Assembly: GCA_001972305.1 (NCBI GenBank)
Contig: BDDD01005821.1
Coordinates: 1 to 64,000 of the forward strand
From: Cephalotus follicularis
Taxonomy: Eukaryota; Streptophyta; Magnoliopsida; Oxalidales; Cephalotaceae
Length of the DNA stretch: 64,000 bases
Direction of reading: 5' to 3'
Both the position numbers and the translations under genes were made by a program. Below, in pieces: positions 55,457-64,000 of this stretch; position 1 is the first letter of the stretch; each line of letters opens with the position of its first letter. Under the pieces are notes generated by a model that saw only the letters and a program-made list of their open reading frames with translations, made no database searches and was not told where the DNA came from.

Positions 55457-56419
55457 TGATATGGGGAAAAATTAAGTTAAATAAAAAACAACACGTGTCC
55501 TCATCCAAGCACTACCAGGTGTCCAAGTGATTCAACAATTGATGAAACAGAAGCAAAGGAAGTCCGTTAGTCAAGAAAGCAATATTAGGAGGACTCCTCC
55601 TCGGCATAAGTGCCGAGGACACACCCAGTGGTTACAGTACAAAGGCCTTTCTCCTCGACACAAGTGCCGAGGACCAGTCCAGTAATTGCCATACAATTTT
55701 CATCCTCCTCGGCGTCAGGTCCGAGGACACCTACTGAAGCATATTGCCGAGGACATCCACAACTATATAAACAGAAGGCCATTCACCTCAAGTGCAAGTC
55801 TATGGACTTTGAAGACTTTGAAGCCAGGGACTAACTGTCTCATTTGCCTCACAGCAGTTCCTCTCCTCGACAGATCACTGACAGAAGGTCTCCTCCTCAT
55901 TTACGGAATGAGGTCAGAGAGTTAGCCTAAATTCCAGGGATCCTTATCTTCCAAATATAGAAGATAAGGATGGCTAAAAGCAAATATAGAAGATAAGATA
56001 AGGATGACAATCATCAAGGAAAAGAGATAATTAAGGAGACGATAAAGGAAAGAAGAGATAATTCAGGTGGAGATAAGGGAAATCCCGAGATCCTCAGAAT
56101 TTCCTTAGGGGACAGCCATCACCTCCGAATTTCATGCTCAATCGGTTACCAGACAACACTATAAATACAAGTTCAACAGACTAAACAAAGGTCAGCCATT
56201 TTTGCATTACAAAGCACCTTATTTCCTCTGCACTTTGTCTAACTTGAGCGTCGAAGTGTCCCCGGGAGAACAACCTCCTGGGCTTTCCACCTTTTCTGTT
56301 ACTTTGTGCAGGTGTCCGAGATCAAAAGCTTCCTCAAGGCATCTGTGTCAAGCGTTTCTCTTAACAAATAAAAGTCCTCCACGTAGGATACTGTTGAGAG
56401 AAGGATTTCTGTATCAACA
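55457..56419 (+). repeat. 3' LTR of T3 (963 bp)
   Basis: It runs TGATATGGGGAAAAATTAAG...CTGTATCAACA. The inner part is clearly diverged from T1 and T2, but the ends, the TATA box (56159-56168) and the GAGCGTCGGAGTGTCC-type tract after it are shared. Confidence 0.9.
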
Positions 56420-56537
56420 GTGTCCAATTTTGCCATTGTTTTATTCTTTCATTTAATTCTTTATCTCTATTTGAATTATTACTAGTTTCTGAACCACTGT
56501 ATGATCTCGAAGACATAGCTCTGCATAATTTATTCAT
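56420..56537 (-). pseudogene. Pararetrovirus movement protein N-terminus, copy II
   Basis: The ATG is at 56537. The 39 readable codons match the start at 40780 of copy I, and the stop after ERIKQW in copy I is a glutamine codon here. T3 cuts the gene at 56420. Confidence 0.8.
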
Positions 56538-57780
56538 GTTAATTAATTTTTAAAGTTTCAGTTTCACTACGTGCAAATAAATTGATCCCTCTAACGCACT
56601 AAGAGTGTTTCGATGATCTACTGGGACTTACACTCCGTCTACCCTATCACCCCAATTCTCTTACAGCTAGTAACCGATCGTTCCAGTGCAGATGCACCCT
56701 ATCCAGACGCTTAGAAACTTTAGGCTTTAAAACTTAATTGACTGACATAAACTATCCAGGGTTTTTGGCTCAGATACCATTTCGAGAACGGAAGCTAATA
56801 GCAATTTAAGTAAAGATAAATAACAGATAAAAGGATAAAGTAAAGCCAAAATTAAAGAAGAAAGTAGAAGCAGATATAGTTTCAAACAAAGACTGGAATT
56901 TAAATACATAATTGAAATACTAATTATAGTGACTGGAAGTATATAAATAAATTAAAATTGCTGGGGACCAGATAACTGGAATAAAGTAAATTAATTGAAA
57001 GCAAAGTATATAAATGAATTAAAATTGCTGAGGACCAGATAACTTGAAGGACCAGATAACTGGAATAAAGTAAATTAATTGAGAGCAAATGATATGAAGA
57101 AGTGAAATGAAAAAGGTTCCACACTGGCAGGACACAGTCCTCTGTAGATGGACATTTTCAAATGTTAAATGTAAATTGCATTAATTTAAATGAAAAGACA
57201 CCACACTGGCAGGACGCAGTACGCTTGTAGACGGGTCTTTTAAATACTGAACGTAAATGACTGAATTTAAAAGTTTAAGGCCACCACTCTGTCAGGCGGT
57301 ACAACCGTCCTTATCGATGGGTCTTAATCAAAATAAAATAAAATATTTAAATTAACTTTCTCCACACTGTCAGACGGATTAACCGATCATGTCGATGGAT
57401 AAGTTAAAATTTTTGAATTGTGAAAACTCAATGAATAGTAAATAGTAAACTCAATGAATAGTCATCATAATAGTGAAAACTCAATGAATAGTAATCATAA
57501 TCGTAGAATAATACTTACTTGAAAATTGATTGCATAAACTATGTACAAAGCTTACTGTATGTACAGACTTACTTGAAATGGTTGCCGGATCTTATGTCGG
57601 TATGCTTACAATACTTCAATACTGGTGGAGGGTTACAAGACTCAAGTGTTTATACTTAGACTCTAAGTGTTTACAACTAGAGAGAAAGGTTTTGGGGAAT
57701 TGGTTGGAGAATTGAAAGAGTTTGAGAGAATTGTTTGTTGGAGACTTGTTGTAAGAAATTGCTTCTTGAAAATTTGATTT
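56538..57780 (-). other. Pararetrovirus leader and intergenic region, copy II
   Basis: The PBS is at 56766-56780 (TGGTATCTGAGCCAA on the minus strand). A ~66-bp tandem duplication with a CCAGATAACT core lies at 56939-57075. Four leader modules lie at 57119-57403. Three tandem AAACTCAATGAATAGT repeats start at 57425, 57449 and 57476. A TATAAAC-type box on the minus strand near 57649-57656 is a candidate promoter. 57690-57775 matches the intergenic region of copy I. The EPRV ends at about 57780. Confidence 0.78.
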
Positions 57781-58979
57781 TCAATCAATTTCAATACATG
57801 TAGCATGTAGAAAATAGACATACACAATATGCATACTATATCTTCCATAACATATCATTACCCCTACCTCAAATCGCTATCCCAAGATCAATTGAGTTTG
57901 ATCTTTCTCTTTGAGTTCCAAGTCACTTTCACCAACAAATCTTTCAATTTCCAGCAAGTTCAATCTATGCATGTTTGTTTATGAACATATGCATCAATAC
58001 CAGCAGGTTTCAATAACTCTAACAGTGGTTTAATCATTAATCCATTTAAGTCTTAACCTCCATTTAACAACTTCCATGATTTCTATGTCAATTAATATTC
58101 AATCTCCGATTCATTGATCTTAAGTGTGTTGACAAAAGGTATATAAATACTTAAGAAACAAGTAAGCATATATCCTAACATTAACAACAACTATAATCCA
58201 TTCTAGAGGCTATAGTCACCATTTACACTTGATCCCATTACTACTTTCCATTTCAATTCAAGAAGTTGTTAATCCTAATATTAACAGAAGATATTCTACA
58301 TTCTCCTAGCTAATTTATCTTCATAACCACAGAGAATTCGGATTGAGAACTTACCAAGAGACCAAAGCTTCAAGGTTCCTTCTTGGAGCTCTCTAATTTC
58401 TCCAATGCAAGCTCCAATAATCCCTCTCTTCACTCAGTGTTTCTAACACTCATTTCCCATTCAATCAGCTGATATAAGGTCAAAAGTCTGTTAAATTCGT
58501 CAGATTCCTTCCCTAGTCACATGCACACACTTTTCTCTCTTTCTTTCCATCACATGCATCCCTCTCTTCACTTTTCTCTCATTAATTATCAATTTGTAGG
58601 TTGTAGGTCTGCAGAGAACATGCAAGCATTCCCCTTTTGCATGTTCTGGCAGGTGGTGGACGCATGTGCCTCCTACCCACCTGTCATTCTTGTCCCTGCA
58701 CATGCCAGGAATCTGTCCTGGACAATTCCAGTCGACTGGATATAGTGGCAGTCGACTGCCTTCAATACGTAGCAAACAGTCGACTGATGCCCTGTGACAG
58801 TCGACTGTTTGGGCTAGTTTAGGGCTTCTTAACTTTGATACTTCACCAATTGCTCATCCATTCATCCCAAGCATTTACCAATCATAGATATTAATATAAT
58901 TGGACAAATAACTCAATTAAAATGTATATTTAATTTAAAATTGGATCAATATACATTAATTGAAATTGCGATTATTACA
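57781..58979 (-). repeat. Fragment of a CAGTCGACTG-family LTR
   Basis: It matches the right-hand portion of the LTR at 61278-63329, from the tract ATCATTACCCCTACCTC to the terminus attattaca at 58979. Palindrome units start at 58729, 58749, 58777 and 58798, the U3 cluster of the family. The left side is cut at the EPRV border. Confidence 0.85.
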
Positions 58980-59375
58980 GTATTAAACAGGGACAAGCCC
59001 ATCATCTGAGGCATTAGAATGATATGATACTGTTTTAGTTGTGATTGCTGAGGGCTGAGCCCGTATATATATATAAACTGCTGATTCCTCCTTCGGGAGT
59101 GTTGAGATATAAAATGTGTTTTCATTTACAGGGTATTTAGTCCTATAAACGAATACTTCATGCTGAAATTTCAGGAGATTTAAAAAGTTAGTTTTTATTT
59201 GATTTGATTATTCCGCTGATGTTATATAATGATTCTTCAGCTTATATGACTTGGATTTAAAGTTTTAAATTGATAGCACTTTTTTGAGTATGATTATATA
59301 TGATTGAATGACTGAAGAGAATGAATATCACGCGTCGGATCATGGGGGTTTACTCTCGTGGTTCGGGGTGCGACA
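58980..59375 (+). repeat. Right end of a plus-strand 5' LTR
   Basis: It ends CGGGGTGCGACA at 59375, followed three bases later by the PBS. Only about 400 bases of the LTR remain; the rest is replaced by the minus-strand LTR fragment to the left. Confidence 0.75.
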
Positions 59376-59378
59376 GCT

Positions 59379-59390
59379 TGGTATCAGAGC
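59379..59390 (+). promoter_or_regulatory. Primer-binding site, initiator tRNA-Met
   Basis: TGGTATCAGAGC, a perfect 12-base match, three bases after the LTR end at 59375. Confidence 0.93.
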
Positions 59391-59695
59391 CGGTCCTATG
59401 CTGGATATGCCAGGATAGGGTCCTTGGCTATGGGAATTGAGAATAATTGATGGAAATAAAGTGCTATTTGGAGTTACTTGGAATAGCGGAATGATAAGTA
59501 TTACATGGAGTTTCTTGGAATTATGGGTATGAGAAGTCGATAGCTGAATCTTTGTCTCTTAAACAAGTAAATATGGAAGGGAAAAGGAAAGGAACTACCA
59601 TACCACATTTACACTAGTCCCACGGTCGGGAATTACCGAGGACATAAAATTTGACCTAGTCTCACAGTTTTATGGTATGGGCTGGTTATACAGTT

Positions 59696-59755
59696 ATGGA
59701 TCGTATGGTTGCGGACCGTACAACCATGAATCGTACGGCTAGGGATCGTGCGGTT
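59696..59755 (+). repeat. 15-bp minisatellite, four units
   Basis: Four consecutive 15-base units with consensus N-N-G-G-A-T-C-G-T-A-C-G-G-T-T lie at 59696-59755, with weaker GGATCGTA echoes to about 59835. Confidence 0.82.
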
Positions 59756-60261
59756 AGGGCTAAGGGATAAGGTATGGATACGGATCTGATATGTTTACGG
59801 ATCGTATCATTATGTATCGTAATGGTCCGGATTGTGATGGTATAGTTGGAAGACAGTCCGTGTGCTTAGTTAACCCTCTTAAAGACATAGGATGGATTGG
59901 TTAGCAGCACATTGTACCCAAATGAATGATTACGGGAAGGTTAAGACCTTCAATATATCAAGATAGTCTCAATTCCAGTTTATTGGGACTTTGGATCATC
60001 AGCCAGATCAGATGATATTAGCCGTTTATACTGATAGACTTATGGGACAAGGTTACAGTGGATATCTGGCATATGTGATCGATAACAGGAGATTGATACC
60101 GAGGTTTGAGGATGTTCCGGTTGTTTATGAATACCCGGACGTATTTCCGGGTGAGTTAACATCCTTACCTCTAGAGAAGGGTTCAGAGTATCTGATTGAT
60201 TATTTCTAGGGGCTTGGCAGGAATTCTCCTTTGTTTGTCAACCCCTCTGTCGATCAACACA

Positions 60262-60403
60262 TTGACGCATTGGTTCATAGTGTCGACGCCTATGAGTGAA
60301 GAGTTGACGCGGTGACCATTCTTTCGCGTTTCTGTGCATTAACCAGTGTTACACGTTGACGCTTATAGTGATGACGTCGATGCCTAGAGGATGGTGTTGA
60401 CGC
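60262..60403. repeat. Phased TTGACGC/TCGACGC array
   Basis: Related motifs start at 60262, 60283 and 60304 (21-bp steps) and again at 60356, 60378 and 60397. They flank a TTTCTGTGC tract that also borders the CAGTCGACTG arrays elsewhere (as GCACAGAAA or CCCAGAAA). Confidence 0.65.
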
Positions 60404-61277
60404 CCAAATGTATTGTTTTATATGAAGTTTCTGGTTTTACTTGGGTTGTATCCTTAAAGGATTCCCTAGTAAGGCTAGCACCTAAGGCTACCGAGTAGGC
60501 CGTTTATGAGGCCGCCAAGTAGTCTAGACTTTCTAGGGAGGCCGACTTCGAAAAGGAAACCCCTCCAAAACCCCATGAGATATACCAATGGTGTGACAGT
60601 GAGGGCCATGACATGTGAAGTGAACAGGTCACCAACTAAGATGACCGTGGTAGATTTGTGTGGCACCAAGAGGAAGGGTCGACGAGCCCTGACTACATGA
60701 CGTATATTGTACAGTTTATGGTATATGGTTATGGCATGGCAAAGATACAGTTATGGATCCGGATTCGCTCAGTTCATGTATTGCCTTGTGACTCATATGT
60801 CATGCTAATGTGAAACCAGAACCCTTATGGAATGTTATGTAAGTTAACACCCCAATGGGAGAATCTATTCATCCTAAAGGAGTGTGTGAGTCATGCGCTA
60901 TGAAGATAGCTGACCCTATATGACGGCAAACCTCCTAGTGTTATCGATGGATGAGTTAGAATGTGATTACAGAGATGGATCCATTTGGAAATGTGTCATC
61001 ATCAACAATCTCCAAGTCAAGATATGGACCTTGTGGGTGGATCATAGTGTCGTTAAAGGGGATGATTAATTCCCTACTACATTGATGAACTTTATGGAAG
61101 GGGCGTGTAATCCATATCTTGACCATATAATCGTAGTCTCCTTCGATGATCTGTTAGTGCATTCCAAGCTTGAGGAATGCCATGGGAAGTGGTTGTGCTA
61201 AACACGGCAGGTCTTGCGAGATCGCCAGTGGTATGCCAATTCAGCAAGTATGGAGTTTTGTTATTGGAGGTAGTTTC

Positions 61278-63329
61278 TGTCACACCCCGTTTTTCCCAAC
61301 TTACATCGGACAAGCATATATGGTGATATCAGAAATAAGCATAAAAATATTCCAGCCTTCCAATTAACAATTCATAAATAAATTCGGTTTTCTTAGAAAC
61401 ATATAACAATTCAATTATCGTACATCTCATAGGAGGAAAACAATATCAATACAATAATGGTTCTCGATTTGGAGAACAAAACAGGTGGTACCTCTCATAG
61501 GAGGAGAATCAATAATTTCTTTAAACAATAGGTTTTCATTTGTAAATGATAGTTGATATCATAGTTTGGGTACATAGCCCATAGTTGGTTTCAATCATTT
61601 AAATATAAGTGGTAGTGGTGTTAAATAGCACCAAAACAATATATACTAATATAAGGTAGCATATACAGTAACACCATTACAAGACAGTAGCAATGTAAGG
61701 ATTCACAAAGAATAGCATTTCATAGTCAGTCATACGCAACTCTCACAAGGAGTGCGTTCATTGGTTAATTTTGGGGTGTAATTGTATATAAGGCCAGGAT
61801 TGATTGTTATAATCATCCGTATGGAGGACAAGTTAACTACATTCAAAATTGAGGTCCAACAGAACCTATATCAGCAATTTTTACCCAGGACAGTCGACTG
61901 CTCTCAAGGACAGCCGGCTGTTTTGGTTGAGTAGTCGACTGCCATGAAGAACAGTCGACTGGATAGGGTTAAGCAGTCGACTGCAATGAAGAACAGTCGA
62001 CTGCTTCTGCACAGAAAAGCAGGCAGTAGCAGTTTGTATACATTTTAATATCTATTGCAATCCAATCAATGCATGCAATCAAGCAGAAAATAACATACAT
62101 GATATGCATAATATATCTTCCATAAAAATGTCATTACCCCTACCTCAATAACTTATCCCAAGATCAATTGTAATTGATCTTTCTCTTTGAGTTTCCAAGC
62201 TTTTCACCAACAATCTTTTAATTCCAGCAGGTTCAATCTATGTATGGATGTTTATGGACACATGCATCAGTATCAGTAGGTTTCTAATTATCAGATTCAA
62301 TTACTACTTCAATAGTAGCTTATTACCAAATCCTTATGTCTTAACTTCCATTTTACAACTTCCTCTTTTAACTCCTTGTCAACTATCATTCAATTTCGGA
62401 TTCCTTGATCTTAATGTGTTGACAAAAGATGTGTATATATCAGTAAGCCTATATCATGACAACTAATAGCAACTACAATTCGGATTAGTGTTGTTAAAAT
62501 TCTCTAAGCTTCATGTCCATAACTTACTCCCTTTCATTATCATTTCAATTCCATTCTAGAAACTGTAAATCCTTTACCATGTTAACAGGAGATAACTAAC
62601 CTTCCTAGTTACATCATTAACAGTACTAATTAAGCAGGGAGCTCGAATTGGAACTTACCAGGAGAAGTCCAAAACTTCCAAGTCACCTTTTGCACTCTAA
62701 GCTTTCAATTCCCACATTGAGCTCTAATCCATCAACATGCAAGCTCCAAGGATTTTCCAGCCACTCTCCTCTATCTCCAGTGTTTTTCTAAAACACACAC
62801 ACAGCTCTAACAACTGATATAAAGTTTTGAATTTGCCAGGTCCATTACTCACTCTTCTCTCATTTCCTTCTCTATCTTACATGCACCTCTTTTCTTACCC
62901 TGTTCTCTTCTATTTTGCAGGTTGCAGGTCTGCAATCCTTGCAGAAGGAATAGAGGACATGCAAGGCACTCCCCTTGCATGTTATGGCAGCTGATGACAC
63001 GAATTTCGAATGCATGCCACATTTAGAACACTTGGCATCACTGTCTCTGCGTCTACCAGGCGCCTATTCTGCACCATTCCAGTCGACTGTCTTCAACAGG
63101 CAGTCAACTGCCCACTCTCGCCTCAGACAGTCAACTGCTCCCCTGTGACAGTCGGCTGTCGATGGCTGTTTTAGGGTTTCTTAAGTTTGATACTTCACCA
63201 ATTGTACATCCATTCATCCCAAGCAATTACCAATCACAATTTTATAATAATTGGACATTAAATTCAAATGAGTGCACATTTTATTAATCAATATTACAAT
63301 GTACACGAATTGAATTTACGGTTATTACA
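61278..63329 (-). repeat. Complete 3' LTR of a third chromovirus (2052 bp)
   Basis: It runs tgtcacacccc to gttattaca in plus sense. It contains the array at 61891-62003 (units at 61891, 61911, 61932, 61952, 61973, 61994) and the U3 cluster at 63080-63158. It is inserted into the RT of the plus-strand element. Confidence 0.92.
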
Positions 63330-63344
63330 TTCCCCCCTCCTTAA
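63330..63344 (-). promoter_or_regulatory. Polypurine tract
   Basis: Minus-strand TTAAGGAGGGGGGAA, identical to the tract at 12576-12590. Confidence 0.92.
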
Positions 63345-63374
63345 AGAAAATTCGTCCTCGAATTTAGCCCTTCA

Positions 63375-63690
63375 TTACATTCCGAACAAGTGGGGAAATG
63401 TCTCTCTCATTTGTTCCTCACGCTCCCACGTATCTTCCTCCGCTCCGTGAAAACTCCACAACACCTTTACCATAGGAATGGTCTTGTTCCTCAGAACCTT
63501 TTCCATGCGATCTACAATCCTTGTCGGCCTTTCCTTGTAGGTCAATCTAGGGCTAATGAATCTAGGGTCGTAGCTCAATATGTGAGATGGGTCGGGTACG
63601 TATTTCCGTAACATGGAACCATGAAATACGTTATGCACGTCCGACAAACTAGGCGGTAGTGCAATCTGGTATGCTACCTCCCCCACTCTC
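63375..63690 (-). CDS. pol: Integrase C-terminus with chromodomain, fragment
   Basis: The fragment is open and well preserved: VGEVAYQIALPPSLSDVHNV, RKYVPDPSHILSYDPRF, then the chromodomain-like IVDRMEKVLRNKTIPMVKVLW and WEREEQMRETFPHLF to a natural stop at 63375. It matches the equivalent region at 12617-12970 but lacks its internal stop. It is cut at 63690 by the tandem duplication join, so the rest of pol is not in the window. In chromoviruses this domain is thought to steer integration by binding modified histones. Confidence 0.9.
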
Positions 63691-64000
63691 AGGTCCATTA
63701 CTCACTCTTCTCTCATTTCCTTCTCTCTCTTACATGCACCTCTTTTCTTACCCTTTTCTCTTCTATTTTGCAGGTTGCAGGTCTGCAATCATTTCAGAAG
63801 GAATAGAGGACATGAAAGGCACTCCCCTTGCATGTTATGGCAGCTGGTGACACGCATTTCGCATGCATGCCACATTTAGAACACTTGGCATCACTGTCTC
63901 TGCGTCTGCCAGGCGCCTATTCTGCACCATTCCGGTCAACTGTCTTCAACAAGCAGTCGACTGCCCACTCTCGCCTCAGACAGTCGACTGCTCCCCTGTG
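63691..64000. repeat. Tandem duplication, copy 2, running off the window
   Basis: It matches 62838-63147 with more differences than the other duplications here (for example near 62874/63727 and 62936/63789). Palindrome units continue at its end (from about 63933). The window ends inside it. Confidence 0.86.

Larger units (their letters stand above)
51256..56419 (+). mobile_element. T3: 5'-truncated Tat-lineage retrotransposon
   Basis: It starts in the tandem-repeat region after pol, and contains the antisense gene (minus), polypurine tract (about 55446-55456) and complete 3' LTR (55457-56419, 963 bp). No 5' LTR, gag or pol is present. The right flank is EPRV movement-protein text (GTGTCCAATTTTGCC). 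The left flank is the inverted protease fragment, so the missing 5' part went with a rearrangement. Confidence 0.9.
59376..61277 (+). mobile_element. Heavily degraded plus-strand chromovirus interior
   Basis: After the PBS, gag is not recognisable. 59991-60209 holds the protease-RT linker (GYLAYVIDNRRLIP...YEYPDVFPGELTSLP). 60210-60420 looks like LTR text with a phased TTGACGC-type array. 60420-61080 has no clear domain. 61083-61275 is an RT palm remnant in which NPYLDHIIVVSFDDLLVHSK and RQVLRDRQWYA are recognisable. The next LTR at 61278 interrupts it. It is the oldest-looking element in the window. Confidence 0.72.
62838..63690. repeat. Tandem duplication, copy 1 (unit 853 bp)
   Basis: The text from 62838 recurs from 63691. 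The unit joins the last ~490 bp of the LTR, the polypurine tract and the integrase end. Confidence 0.88.

Noticed and set aside
55585..55925. Small ORFs in the T3 3' LTR
   Set aside because: They overlap on both strands, contain LTR repeats with a CCGAGGAC word, and no homologous frame exists in T1 or T2 LTRs.
23548..57780. A functional, replication-competent virus
   Set aside because: RT lacks its catalytic box in both copies of the duplication, the movement protein and protease carry stops, and the locus is split by three retrotransposons and an inversion.

Overview
The window looks like repeat-rich nuclear DNA of a flowering plant, probably a eudicot; I cannot name the species. I found no rRNA, tRNA or ordinary cellular gene. 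Every coding region I can support belongs to a nested set of LTR retrotransposons or to an old integrated pararetrovirus, and nearly all carry stops, frameshifts, deletions or tandem duplications. Layout, left half: 282-7648 is a decayed minus-strand Ty3/gypsy chromovirus with its 5' LTR on the right. 7649-9659 is unassigned and holds a long A-rich tract. 9660-10062 is an LTR fragment. 10063-18649 is a second minus-strand chromovirus with LTRs over 2 kb, primer-binding site, polypurine tract, gag, protease, partial RT, RNase H, integrase and chromodomain. It is followed by a plus-strand solo-like LTR (18650-20553), a gag-only gypsy derivative (20554-22132) and an LTR-like block (22133-23547). 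Layout, centre (23548-57780): copies of a minus-strand Caulimoviridae-like endogenous pararetrovirus (EPRV) with movement protein, protease, broken RT and a downstream ORF I do not recognise. Three Ty3/gypsy elements of the Tat lineage interrupt it: T1 (28522-40169, minus, matching 876-bp LTRs), T2 (41079-49449, plus) and T3 (51256-56419, plus, 5' truncated). Pol is best preserved in T1, which has dual RNase H domains. All three carry the same antisense, intron-containing extra gene between pol and the 3' LTR, with its own TATAAAAG box. Layout, right (57781-64000): further fragments of the chromovirus family of the left half, including a complete 2.05-kb LTR. How the parts relate: the EPRV was the landing site, the Tat elements came later, and local direct duplications of 294, 556, 645, 853, 1232 and 1941 bp came later still, or are assembly errors; a single N at 15064 shows that at least one join is uncertain. 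The two signals most worth following are the antisense gene of the Tat elements and the arrays of a 10-bp palindrome (CAGTCGACTG) spaced 21 bp apart inside the chromovirus LTRs.
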